From assembly GCA_030830725.1 (NCBI GenBank), contig JAURMN010000039.1, positions 1 to 18,587 on the forward strand: a DNA stretch of 18,587 nucleotides. The letters run 5' to 3'. This DNA comes from Balneolales bacterium (GTDB taxonomy: Bacteria; Bacteroidota; Rhodothermia; Balneolales; Balneolaceae). The position numbers and the translations under genes were made by a program. The notes beneath the pieces are model-generated. The model saw nothing but the letters and a program-made list of their open reading frames with translations. It searched no databases and was not told the origin of the DNA. Below, in pieces: positions 1-7,440 of the stretch; position 1 is the first letter of the stretch, and every line of letters starts with the position of its first letter.

Positions 1-374
1 GTGGGGCCGGGGGACAGCACGTAAACAAGACAGACTCTGCAATTCGGATCACTCACATTCCAACCGGAATGGTTGCAGAATGCCAGGAAGAACGCTCTCA
101 GCATCAGAACAAAGAAAAAGCAATGATGATGCTTCGTAGCCGTCTTTATGATATTGAATTGGAAAAACAGCGTTCGGAGCGTGAAAAGGAGAGACGTAGC
201 CAGGTTTCCACAGGTGACCGTTCTGCAAAAATTCGGACCTATAATTTTCCTCAGGGGCGAATGACAGATCATCGCATTTCACTTACCTTATATAGCCTGG
301 ATGAGATTATGAAGGGGGATATCGGCGATATTATTGACGCTCTCAGGCTACATGATCATATTCCGGATTTATGA
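1..374 (+). CDS. prfA: Peptide chain release factor 1, C-terminal part (5' end outside window)
   Basis: Release factor 1 recognises UAA and UAG stop codons in the ribosomal A site and triggers hydrolysis of peptidyl-tRNA. The reading frame is already open at base 3 and begins with the universal GGQ motif (GAGGQHVNKTDSAIRITHIP), whose Gln is methylated in characterised bacteria. The block YNFPQGRMTDHRI, encoded around 240-280, is the RF1 form of the C-terminal region and separates it from RF2. The protein ends LRLHDHIPDL. The codon-recognition domain with the PxT tripeptide lies upstream and cannot be seen. An internal ATG at 69 is not the real start, because the GGQ motif precedes it in frame. 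The next gene, nfo, follows after 45 bp on the same strand. In many bacteria prmC follows prfA; here it does not. Confidence 0.97.
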   Translation, partial: GAGGQHVNKTDSAIRITHIPTGMVAECQEERSQHQNKEKAMMMLRSRLYDIELEKQRSEREKERRSQVSTGDRSAKIRTYNFPQGRMTDHRISLTLYSLDEIMKGDIGDIIDALRLHDHIPDL

Positions 375-419
375 CAGTCTCTTAGTCAAGACTGAATCCA
401 AAACGTAAATGATGCTCAA

Positions 420-1265
420 ATGAAATATATCGGCGCACATGTCAGCGCTTCTGGAGGCATTCAGAATGCACCATTAAACGCCGAAAAAATTGGAGCCAAT
501 GCTTTTGCCTTCTTTACCAAGAATCAGCGGCAATGGCACGCTCCACCCCTTCAGCCCGAAGATATTTCTCTTTTTCATACCGAGCGAGAGAGGATAAAGA
601 TTCGTGTTGAGCATATCTTACCGCATGACAGCTATCTGATCAATTTAGGCCACCCTGAAAAAGAAGGATTGCAAAAATCTCGTGAGGCTTTTTTGATCGA
701 GATGAAGCGTTGTCAGGACTTAGGTCTTCCACTTTTGAATTTTCATCCTGGCGCTCATTTGCGTCAGATTTCAGAGCAAGAGTGTCTTGAGAGGATCGGG
801 AAATCAATTCAATGGGCTCTGGATCAAACCCAAGGCGTCACTGCGGTCATCGAAAATACAGCCGGTCAGGGGAGTACGCTTGGTGTTACGCTATACCAGC
901 TTCAAACTATAATTGAGACGGTTGAATCCAAAGAGCGTGTCGGAATTTGTATAGATACGGCACATGCCTTCGCAGCTGGAATCCCTCTTCATGACTTTCG
1001 AGCATTCAGCGAATTTTTCTCCGAACTGGAGGAGACCATTGGGTTTGATAAACTTCGAGGGATGCATCTTAATGATTCAAAGAAAGAGTGTGGTACACGG
1101 GTGGATCGTCATGCATGTCTTGGCGAGGGATTTATTGGCATGAAACCCTTTGAATGGATCATGCAGGATACTCGATTTGATTCAATTCCCCTCATTCTCG
1201 AAACCCCAAATCCAGAGGGATGGGGAGAAGAAATCATGATGCTTAGAGAATGTGAACGAGGCTAG
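420..1265 (+). CDS. nfo: Endonuclease IV (deoxyribonuclease IV, AP endonuclease)
   Basis: Cuts the DNA backbone 5' of abasic sites and removes blocked 3' ends in base excision repair, using three zinc ions in a TIM barrel. The 281-residue protein is full length for the family. From memory of the E. coli enzyme, every metal ligand is present at the same number: H69, H109, E145, D179, H182, H216, D229, H231 and E261. Family blocks include MKYIGAHVSASGG, FTKNQRQW, ILPHDSYLINLGHP, LNFHPG and VIENTAGQGSTLG. The start is fixed by MKYIGAHVSA, the family N-terminus; there is no clear Shine-Dalgarno sequence before it. It lies 45 bp after prfA with no convincing terminator between, so readthrough from prfA is likely. 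Its stop is 5 bp from the stop of the convergent universal stress gene. Confidence 0.97.
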   Translation: MKYIGAHVSASGGIQNAPLNAEKIGANAFAFFTKNQRQWHAPPLQPEDISLFHTERERIKIRVEHILPHDSYLINLGHPEKEGLQKSREAFLIEMKRCQDLGLPLLNFHPGAHLRQISEQECLERIGKSIQWALDQTQGVTAVIENTAGQGSTLGVTLYQLQTIIETVESKERVGICIDTAHAFAAGIPLHDFRAFSEFFSELEETIGFDKLRGMHLNDSKKECGTRVDRHACLGEGFIGMKPFEWIMQDTRFDSIPLILETPNPEGWGEEIMMLRECERG

Positions 1266-1270
1266 GGTAA

Positions 1271-2128
1271 TCAGGCCTCGCCCGGCATCATAATCAAGGG
1301 TACTCGCGCTATGGTTGCGATCTCAGCAGCCGATGCGGTAGAAAGAAGCCATTTAAAAAACCCGGTCTTGTATCGGCTGATTACTAAAAGCGAGGGGGGA
1401 CCGCTCTTAAGATAGCGCGATACTCCTTCTACGAAGTCTTCTGATACGACCAACTGGGAAACGACTTTATAGTCCAGTTCTCCTTCTAGTTCTGCACGTT
1501 TGGAATAGATTTCTTTGGTGTTTTCTTTGGGCGTAAGAAAGTGAACGCATTCCAAGTCTGCTCCCATGGCGTCTGCAAGTTCTCGACAGCGCAAAATCAG
1601 TTTGGTATCATGGCTTCGAAAATCGGTTGCAAACACAAGACGTTCAAATGATCGATAATCTACCTGATCAGAAACCGCAAATACGGGTGCTTTACTCTCA
1701 ATGAGTATCCGATTTGTGACACTCCCGAATAGTACTTTGTTTAGATCTTTCTTTGCAGAAAGCCCCATGACGATGAGCTGAAGCGGATTTTCTCGAATTG
1801 TGGAGAGAAGGGTGTTGGTTACAGGCCCTTCCAAGAGTTCAATTTCTACCTCGACCTTTTCAAATCCTTCCGTTTCCAAGAAACCGTCTCGGATTTTTTC
1901 CATTTCCATCTTGGCTATCATCCGTTCATGGGTCACATACTCCTCTTTTCTGGAAGGAAATTCATAGGGGGATTCAATGACATGAATCATGCGGATCCGG
2001 GCCCCTGTTCCTTTTGCAAATTCAAAGGCATAGCGAGCCGCAATAGTCGATTGTGGTGAAAAATCGATAGGGAGTAATAAACACTCTGGAAATTCAAATC
2101 CCGCGATCGCTGATCCTTTTTTGCTCAT
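1271..2128 (-). CDS. Universal stress protein with two tandem Usp domains
   Basis: UspA-superfamily proteins are small cytoplasmic alpha/beta proteins linked to stress survival; many bind ATP. This 285-residue protein carries two copies of the fold, about residues 14-153 (from CLLLPIDFSPQST to APVFAVSD) and 163-283 (from LVFATDF to VPLIMMPGEA). The nucleotide-binding signature GxxG-x9-GS/T appears in the first copy as G122-LS-A125-x9-G135-S136, with the second Gly replaced by Ala. The second copy (SRYKTGFFKWLLSTAS) lacks the signature, so at most one site is likely to bind nucleotide. I chose the ATG at 2128 because AAGGAT sits about 8 bases upstream; an in-frame TTG at 2158 would add ten residues. 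It is divergent from rmuC and convergent with nfo. Its physiological role cannot be told from sequence. Confidence 0.9.
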   Translation of the reverse strand: MSKKGSAIAGFEFPECLLLPIDFSPQSTIAARYAFEFAKGTGARIRMIHVIESPYEFPSRKEEYVTHERMIAKMEMEKIRDGFLETEGFEKVEVEIELLEGPVTNTLLSTIRENPLQLIVMGLSAKKDLNKVLFGSVTNRILIESKAPVFAVSDQVDYRSFERLVFATDFRSHDTKLILRCRELADAMGADLECVHFLTPKENTKEIYSKRAELEGELDYKVVSQLVVSEDFVEGVSRYLKSGPPSLLVISRYKTGFFKWLLSTASAAEIATIARVPLIMMPGEA

Positions 2129-2267
2129 ACAACTATCCTTTTGCTTCTTAATTACCAATAGGTTTGTAAAAATAGTATAATATCAAACAATAAGAACTAC
2201 TCCTGAAGCAGAAAACCAATCTTTTTTTGCGTTATTTGATAACAAACTAGCCGATATTTACCTATTT
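2129..2267. promoter_or_regulatory. Divergent promoter region between usp and rmuC
   Basis: These 139 bp separate two head-to-head start codons, so they should hold the promoters of both genes. The stretch is AT-rich. On the reverse strand TATACT (2174-2179) resembles a -10 element, but no good -35 lies 16-18 bp upstream of it. On the forward strand TTGCGT (2227-2232) and GATATT (2253-2258) are 20 bp apart, too far for a standard sigma-70 promoter. The assignment rests on gene layout, not on a clean motif. Confidence 0.4.
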
Positions 2268-3494
2268 ATGATCTCTTCATCTGTACTCATTTTATTCAGT
2301 TTTATTTCGCTTGGTTTAGGGATTCTTCTTGGATGGATTTTGGCCAGGTCTCGATCCGTAGCCGATCAGGAACGGGTCAAATTCCTTCAGCAGAGATTGG
2401 ACGATCAAAAAGCAGAAACCGTGGAGCTTCAGGAGCGCTTCAGAGTTGAATTTGAAAACATCGCAAATCGATTGCTTGAAGAGAAGTCAGAGAAATTTAC
2501 AAAGCAAAACAGTGAGCGTTTAGGGGAGATTCTGACCCCTTTTACTCAAAAAATTGAGGAATTCAAGAAGCAGGTCCAAGAAGTCTATAAAGAGGAAAAC
2601 AATCAACGTGTCTCACTACAGGGCCAGCTTAAAGAGATGATCCAGATGAATAAGGTGATCGGGGAACAGGCCGAAAATCTGACAAAAGCTTTAAAAATAG
2701 ACACCAAACAGCAGGGAAATTGGGGGGAGGTTGTTCTACAGCGGATTTTGGAGAGGTCTGGGCTGCGAGAAGGTCATGAATATGTCACACAATCCAGTCA
2801 TACTACGGAAGAAGGTAGGAGATTGCAACCTGATGTGGTACTTCATCTTCCGGACCAAAAATACTTGATCATCGATTCTAAAGTGGTCTTGACGGCGTAT
2901 GAGCGATTTCATTCCGAAGAAAATGAGGCTCAAAAAGGCCGACACTTGAAGGATCATGTAACCGCAATTCGTACGCATGTAAGGTCACTTTCCAAGAAGA
3001 ACTATGAAACTCTTTATCAGGATAAAAGCCCGGATTTTATCTTAATGTTTATTCCAATTGAATCAGCTTATTCTCTTGCACTACAATCAGATATAGATCT
3101 ATATAGTGATTCATTTGCTTCCAGTATTATCATCGTAAGCCCAACTACATTAATGGCAACACTTGCCACGATTGAGACGATATGGAGGCAGGAGCGTCAA
3201 AATCGATATGCGGTTGAAATTGCCGACAGAGGAGCCAGATTGCTGGAGAAATTTACTGGCTTTATTGATAGCCTTCAAGAGATTGGTGATCGGCTTGATC
3301 AGGCGAGAAAAAGCTATGATATGGCGTTTGATCGCCTGAGAACAGGTAGAGGAAACTTGATCTCTCAAGCCGTAAAACTTCAGGAATTAGGGGTGAAGGT
3401 AAAGAAGGATTTGCCTGAATCAGTACTGGAAGGAGCGGAGTTGGAATCCACTGGTGAGGAGGTGCTACACTCGGTCAACAAAATCAGGGAATAG
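2268..3494 (+). CDS. rmuC: RmuC family DNA recombination protein
   Basis: RmuC limits DNA inversions and recombination at repeats in E. coli and is predicted to be a PD-(D/E)XK-type nuclease; its biochemistry is poorly known. The 408-residue protein has the family plan: an N-terminal membrane anchor (residues 4-25, rich in Leu, Ile and Phe), a long coiled coil (about 30-145, Lys/Glu/Gln-rich), then the conserved domain. That domain holds GNWGE (150-154), PD at 188-189, the nuclease-like IIDSK (201-205) and FIPIESAY (261-268). The anchor suggests it works at the inner membrane. No Shine-Dalgarno sequence precedes the ATG. The last 30 bp overlap, tail-to-tail, the end of the reverse-strand pseudouridine synthase gene. 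Identity is secure; the molecular activity is inference from the family. Confidence 0.95.
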   Translation: MISSSVLILFSFISLGLGILLGWILARSRSVADQERVKFLQQRLDDQKAETVELQERFRVEFENIANRLLEEKSEKFTKQNSERLGEILTPFTQKIEEFKKQVQEVYKEENNQRVSLQGQLKEMIQMNKVIGEQAENLTKALKIDTKQQGNWGEVVLQRILERSGLREGHEYVTQSSHTTEEGRRLQPDVVLHLPDQKYLIIDSKVVLTAYERFHSEENEAQKGRHLKDHVTAIRTHVRSLSKKNYETLYQDKSPDFILMFIPIESAYSLALQSDIDLYSDSFASSIIIVSPTTLMATLATIETIWRQERQNRYAVEIADRGARLLEKFTGFIDSLQEIGDRLDQARKSYDMAFDRLRTGRGNLISQAVKLQELGVKVKKDLPESVLEGAELESTGEEVLHSVNKIRE

Positions 3495-4172
3495 AGCCCA
3501 GGGGAAGACCTTATCGGGGAAAGCAGTGAATGTCAGAATTTGATCTTGAGTTGGGTGCTTGAGTGTGAGCTTGTATGCAAAAAGAGCCAATTCGACGCGT
3601 TTAGTTGATGAGAATCTGTTATTGGACCTGCCGCTATATTTTGAATCTCCCAAAATTGGAAATCCTGCATGAGACAGTTGAACTCGGATCTGATGCGATC
3701 TGCCGGTGATTAGTTCCACGGAAAGCAAACTCAATGCTTTAGGAGTGTCTGTCTTATTGACGACTCCTTCTAATGTATAATGAAGAACACTTTTTTTTCC
3801 TTTTTTAGGGTCTGAGGTGACGCTTGAAATATTGAACTTTTCATCTTTTACAAGAAGATCGATGAGCGTACCATGAGAATTCATAATTCCTTCTACAACA
3901 ACTAGATACTCTTTTTTTAATGAGTTATTTCTAATCTGTTCAGACAATCGCGAGGCAGCCTTTGACGTTTTGGCAAATACCATCACACCGCCCACGTTTC
4001 GATCCAGTCGATGAACCAATCCTAGAAACACATTGCCAGGTTTGTTATGAGTCTTTCGAATGTATTCCTTACCCAGGGTGAGCATGTCAGGCGCACCACT
4101 AGAATCGGCCTGAGAGAGAATACCAGGCTGTTTTTGCAGAACAAGCAGATGATTATCTTCATATAAAATCAT
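3465..4172 (-). CDS. RluA-family RNA pseudouridine synthase (no S4 domain)
   Basis: Converts specific uridines in RNA to pseudouridine. The signature GLVHRLDRNVGGVMVFAKT holds the catalytic Asp (D57 from the chosen start). Later family blocks are KKEYLVVVEG and the substrate-contacting VELITGRSHQIRVQLSHAGFP, followed by ILGDSKY. The 235-residue protein goes straight into the catalytic domain (MILYEDNHLLVLQKQPG) and has no S4 RNA-binding domain, unlike RluC or RluD, so it resembles the short single-domain members. Whether rRNA or tRNA is the target cannot be told. I chose the ATG at 4172; an upstream ATG at 4229 would add 19 residues that look non-family and would run into uvrC. Neighbours are uvrC, divergent with 18 bp between start codons, and rmuC, whose 3' end it overlaps. 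Confidence 0.92.
   Translation of the reverse strand: MILYEDNHLLVLQKQPGILSQADSSGAPDMLTLGKEYIRKTHNKPGNVFLGLVHRLDRNVGGVMVFAKTSKAASRLSEQIRNNSLKKEYLVVVEGIMNSHGTLIDLLVKDEKFNISSVTSDPKKGKKSVLHYTLEGVVNKTDTPKALSLLSVELITGRSHQIRVQLSHAGFPILGDSKYSGRSNNRFSSTKRVELALFAYKLTLKHPTQDQILTFTAFPDKVFPWALFPDFVDRV
4162..4169 (+). promoter_or_regulatory. Candidate -10 element for uvrC
   Basis: TATAAAAT lies 21 bp ahead of the uvrC ATG, inside the first codons of the divergent pseudouridine synthase gene. A start site 6-8 bp downstream would give uvrC a leader of roughly 15 bases. The nearest -35-like sequence, TTGCAG (4134-4139), is 22 bp away, longer than the standard spacing. The site is weakly supported by sequence and more by the lack of any other room for a promoter. 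Confidence 0.3.
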
Positions 4173-4190
4173 ACCTGAAGTTACACAACA

Positions 4191-6035
4191 ATGACGCTCG
4201 AAGAAAAGCTTGAATATCTTCCTCTCCACCCCGGTGTTTACCAGTTCTTTTCAGAAAACGGGGATCTTCTGTATATCGGAAAGGCAAAAAAGCTTCGAAA
4301 CAGGGTGCGATCTTATTTTCAGGATTCTCGGAATCACGATGGGCGCATCAAGGTTATGGTTTCCAAAATTAGAGATCTTGAAGTGATTGTAACAGATTCT
4401 GAGGCCGAGGCGTTGATTTTAGAAAACACGTTGATAAAAGAGCAACAACCTCGTTACAACATCATGTATCGGGATGACAAGAGCTATCCCTACATTTGTA
4501 TTTCAAATGAACCAAGGCCCCGAATTTATCCTACTCGAACCCCACTCAAAGATGGCAGCCGCTACCTTGGACCCTATGATCATGTGGGGCACATGCGCAG
4601 AACGCTCGATACGCTAAGGGAGACTTTTGATCTGTGTACGTGTGCAGTTTCATCCAAATCTGTAGACAAAACCCGTAGTGTACTGAAATGGAGATCCTGC
4701 CTGGATTCCTACGTAGGAAGTTGTTCTGTTGACCTGCCGGAGGATCAGTACCGGGATTTTATCCGAAAGGTCGAAAGAGTGCTGAACGGAAGGACCAACG
4801 AACTTCGAAAAGATTTAAAAGAAGAGATGATAATAGCTTCTACTGCATTGAATTATGAATATGCAGCAAAGGTTAGAGATTCGATTTCTTCCCTGGATAA
4901 ATTTTCCGAAAAGATGAAATTAGTCACCGAAAGTGATGTAAATCGGGATGTGTTTGCCTTAGAAAGAGATATCGAAATCGGGGAAGCTTGCGGTGTACTT
5001 TTTCGAATTCGGGAAGGTAAACTCACAGGAAAATTTCATCGGTTTATACGGAATATTGACGGTAGTTCAAATGCTGAGGTTTTACAATCCTTTTTAGAGG
5101 ATTACTACACAGGGCAAGATGCAGAAGTACTCCCGACAGATATTATGCTCAGTGATGAGATCTCTGATCCGGATCTGTTAGGTGATTATTTAAGCCAGGC
5201 TGTTGGAATGCGTGTTTCGTTATTGGTTCCAAAGATCGGGGAGAAGCGAAAATTAGTAGAATTAGCATTATCTAATGCTCGTTATCAATTGGGACAGAGA
5301 AAAATAGAAATCGATAAAATTGAAGGAGATCGAATTCCGGCGAGTGTTCGTGATCTGAAGTCCTATCTCCATTTATCTCGCTTGCCAAGGAGAATCGAGT
5401 GTTTTGACAACTCAAATATTCAAGGAAGTGACCCAGTAGCTTCCATGGTACAATTTGTAGATGGTCAGCCCCGAAAAAGCCAGTATAAAAAATTCCACAT
5501 TAAAACAGTGACAGGACCCGATGACTTTGCCTCCATGAAGGAGATTGTTGGCCGAAGAATTTCTGGATTGACTCGGCAAGGTGATTCCTTGCCGGATTTG
5601 ATTGTTATCGATGGAGGAAAAGGACAACTGAGCGCAGCCATTGAAGCGCTTAAGGATCTTAATATGGAAGGGGAAATGGAGATTATCGGACTTGCAAAAC
5701 GCCTAGAGGAAGTTTTTCTACCGGGAAGATCAGATTCTGTGATCATTCCAAAGCATTCTGCCTCCTTAAAACTCCTACAGAGAGTCAGAGATGAAGCGCA
5801 TCGATTTGCAATTACTTTTCATAGGACAACTCGCTCTGCAAGAACAATTAAGACTGAACTCACCGATATTCCCGGAATTGGTAACAAATCCGCACAACAA
5901 CTTTTGACGACATTTGGATCGGTAAAATCCATTAAAGAACTTTCTCTGGAAACCCTACAAAAAGAGGTGGGAAAAAAAATTGCGCAACGGATATACGATT
6001 ATTACAATCCAGAACGTTCAACTTCCGGACAATAG
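4191..6035 (+). CDS. uvrC: UvrABC system protein C (excinuclease subunit C)
   Basis: Makes both incisions around a lesion in nucleotide excision repair after loading by UvrB. The 614 residues match the family length and domain order. The GIY-YIG nuclease (about 11-90) has PGVY (14-17), YIGKAKKL (28-35) and the metal-binding Glu in LILEN (E78). A cysteine region spans 149-182. The UVR domain for UvrB contact is about 203-237. The RNase H-like nuclease has CFDNSN (D406), GPDD (444-445), VIDGGKGQ (D474) and H537. A helix-hairpin-helix DNA-binding tail contains IPGIGNKSA (560-568). Both nuclease sites look intact. Oddity: of the four iron-sulfur cysteines known in E. coli UvrC, three align (C151, C170, C178), while L182 replaces the fourth. 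The ATG at 4191 is 18 bp from the divergent start of the pseudouridine synthase gene. The sigma factor gene follows after 13 bp. Confidence 0.97.
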   Translation: MTLEEKLEYLPLHPGVYQFFSENGDLLYIGKAKKLRNRVRSYFQDSRNHDGRIKVMVSKIRDLEVIVTDSEAEALILENTLIKEQQPRYNIMYRDDKSYPYICISNEPRPRIYPTRTPLKDGSRYLGPYDHVGHMRRTLDTLRETFDLCTCAVSSKSVDKTRSVLKWRSCLDSYVGSCSVDLPEDQYRDFIRKVERVLNGRTNELRKDLKEEMIIASTALNYEYAAKVRDSISSLDKFSEKMKLVTESDVNRDVFALERDIEIGEACGVLFRIREGKLTGKFHRFIRNIDGSSNAEVLQSFLEDYYTGQDAEVLPTDIMLSDEISDPDLLGDYLSQAVGMRVSLLVPKIGEKRKLVELALSNARYQLGQRKIEIDKIEGDRIPASVRDLKSYLHLSRLPRRIECFDNSNIQGSDPVASMVQFVDGQPRKSQYKKFHIKTVTGPDDFASMKEIVGRRISGLTRQGDSLPDLIVIDGGKGQLSAAIEALKDLNMEGEMEIIGLAKRLEEVFLPGRSDSVIIPKHSASLKLLQRVRDEAHRFAITFHRTTRSARTIKTELTDIPGIGNKSAQQLLTTFGSVKSIKELSLETLQKEVGKKIAQRIYDYYNPERSTSGQ

Positions 6036-6048
6036 ACTTAATCCCCTA

Positions 6049-6687
6049 ATGAACCTGTTTCATCTTCAAACCAAGACGCAAAAATCTCACTCAGATTATT
6101 CTGACGAGGATTTGGTGCGTCTCTACAGAAGAAAAAACGATGAACAGGCATTTTCTGAGCTATTAAATCGGCATCAGGAAAAGATTTACTCCTATGTACT
6201 CAGTATGGTTCACAATGAAGAAGTAGCCAATGACATCTTCCAGGAGACCTTCACAAAAGTGATTACCAAGATGGATGAGACTTACAACGAACAGGGGAAA
6301 TGGATTGCATGGGTGATGCGTATTGCTCACAATGCTACGATTGATCACATTAGAAAACAAAAACGATTTGTAGACGTTACAGCCTCTGATGAAGAGGATC
6401 AAAAAGCTGATTTTTATGACAGACTTCCCGATGAAGAGTCGTTAGATCAGCTGGAAACCCTGGAGATGGATGAAGCGAAAGCCAGTCTGATGCGTCATAT
6501 TGCCCAGCTTCCTGAGGAGCAGCGAACCGTAGTAATGCTTCGTCATTACTATCAGATGCCATTCAAAGAGATTGCTGAGCTTACAGATGTCTCCATTAAC
6601 ACGGCTCTTGGTCGTATGCGATATGCTCTGATTAATCTCCGAAAAATGTTTGAAAGCGAGATAGAAAACCAAACCGGAAATCTATGA
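6049..6687 (+). CDS. RNA polymerase sigma factor, ECF subfamily
   Basis: An extracytoplasmic-function sigma factor of 212 residues that would direct RNA polymerase to a dedicated promoter set. Region 2 spans about residues 32-105, with AFSELLNRHQEKIYSYVLSM, the DIFQETF core-binding block (62-68) and WVMRIAHNATIDHIRK (88-103). Region 4 spans about 143-200, with LPEEQRTVVMLRHY and the helix-turn-helix FKEIAELTDVSINTALGRM (172-190). An acidic linker (residues 110-142) joins them. Regions 1 and 3 are absent, as usual for ECF factors. I start at the ATG at 6049; an ATG at 5980 would add 23 residues encoded inside the end of uvrC that do not look like sigma sequence. The stop overlaps the next gene's start (ATGA). 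The 13 bp after uvrC leave little room for a private promoter, so it may be transcribed with uvrC. Its regulon and signal are unknown. Confidence 0.94.
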   Translation: MNLFHLQTKTQKSHSDYSDEDLVRLYRRKNDEQAFSELLNRHQEKIYSYVLSMVHNEEVANDIFQETFTKVITKMDETYNEQGKWIAWVMRIAHNATIDHIRKQKRFVDVTASDEEDQKADFYDRLPDEESLDQLETLEMDEAKASLMRHIAQLPEEQRTVVMLRHYYQMPFKEIAELTDVSINTALGRMRYALINLRKMFESEIENQTGNL

Positions 6688-7364
6688 CCTTGGATACCAA
6701 CGACTCGATACGCTATTTGATGAATGAAATGGATCCGTCTGAATCGATCCATTACGAACGAGAATTAGAGAAGAATCCCGATGCACGTATAGAACTAGAG
6801 TCAATGCGGCGTGCTGCGGATCGGCTGCAGGAGGCACCTCCATTTTCGGCTCCGAAACAATTGCTACAGGAGGTTCGGTCCCTGGCCTCTCAAAAGAGCC
6901 TTTATCGTAAGCGTCAACAACTCAGAAGAAAAACATTTCAAGCTGCAGCCGTTTTAACGCTCACCCTTATTCCCTCGATTTATTTTCTTTCAGAAGAGTC
7001 TAAACGTCAAGTTTCATCACGAGTAGCCGATGCAGAACTGGCATCTCCTTGGGTAGATCAAAATCAACATATTAAATTGGCTGTAACGGGTGTGAATACA
7101 GCTACAAACACTGTGGCAAACGCAATCACCGCAACTAGCCAAAACAGTTCCAATAGGACGGTTTCTCAAGCGGAACTGGCATCCCGAAATGTGACCCCTT
7201 CATTTTTTCTGACGTTAGAATCTGAACAGGCTACCCATCAGGCTGCAGGTGTCCTCGATTCCATTTATCAGGAGAGTTTCCAAAAGTTACGACCCATTCA
7301 GCAATCGACACAAGTGCCTGCCATGGCCCGTGATCTGCAACTTACCGGGTCTGTTCGAAATTAA
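6684..7364 (+). CDS. Putative anti-sigma factor, single-pass membrane protein
   Basis: I do not recognise a named family; the role is inferred from position and topology. The 226-residue protein begins with an acidic, helical cytoplasmic segment (residues 1-85), including RYLMNEMDPSE and HYERELEKNPDARIELESMR, which resembles the N-terminal region of Bacteroidota anti-sigma proteins. It has no HxxxCxxC zinc motif. One hydrophobic stretch (86-103, FQAAAVLTLTLIPSIYFL) should cross the inner membrane, preceded by a basic run (75-83) consistent with a cytoplasmic N-terminus. The periplasmic part is rich in Ser, Thr, Asn and Ala (about 136-165) and has the pentamer AELAS twice (117-121 and 163-167). 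The start codon overlaps the sigma stop by 4 bp (ATGA), which suggests translational coupling at matched amounts. It could instead be an unrelated membrane partner of the sigma factor. Confidence 0.7.
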   Translation: MTLDTNDSIRYLMNEMDPSESIHYERELEKNPDARIELESMRRAADRLQEAPPFSAPKQLLQEVRSLASQKSLYRKRQQLRRKTFQAAAVLTLTLIPSIYFLSEESKRQVSSRVADAELASPWVDQNQHIKLAVTGVNTATNTVANAITATSQNSSNRTVSQAELASRNVTPSFFLTLESEQATHQAAGVLDSIYQESFQKLRPIQQSTQVPAMARDLQLTGSVRN

Positions 7365-7415
7365 TCATCTCTGAGATAAAGGGATCTGCCCGTCAAATTG
7401 CCCTTTTTGGGACAC

Positions 7416-7424
7416 TTATCCACC
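7416..7424 (+). promoter_or_regulatory. DnaA-box-like site, one mismatch
   Basis: TTATCCACC matches the bacterial DnaA box TTATNCACA except at the last base. It faces the exact box at 7441-7449 across 16 bp, so the pair forms an imperfect inverted repeat upstream of the parA promoter candidate. Confidence 0.4.
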
Positions 7425-7440
7425 AGTTTCAAGGATACAT

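Noticed and set aside
69..374. Separate small gene starting at ATG 69
   Set aside because: The frame is open upstream and contains the GGQ motif, so this is the middle of prfA.
375..394. Hairpin after prfA (CAGTCT/AGACTG) as a terminator
   Set aside because: Only six mixed base pairs, an 8-base loop and no T run; nfo is probably read through from prfA.
2129..2158. TTG start at 2158 for the universal stress protein
   Set aside because: The ATG at 2128 has AAGGAT at proper distance and the ten extra residues do not look like Usp sequence.
4173..4229. Upstream ATG at 4229 for the pseudouridine synthase
   Set aside because: It would overlap the start of uvrC by 39 bp and add residues unlike the family; MILYEDNHLLVLQKQPG is a normal beginning.
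5980..6048. N-terminal extension of the sigma factor from ATG 5980
   Set aside because: The extra residues are encoded within the 3' end of uvrC and show no sigma similarity.
7378..7408. Terminator after the anti-sigma gene (AAAGGG/CCCTTT)
   Set aside because: The loop is 17 bases and only two T follow the stem, so it is too weak to list as its own feature.
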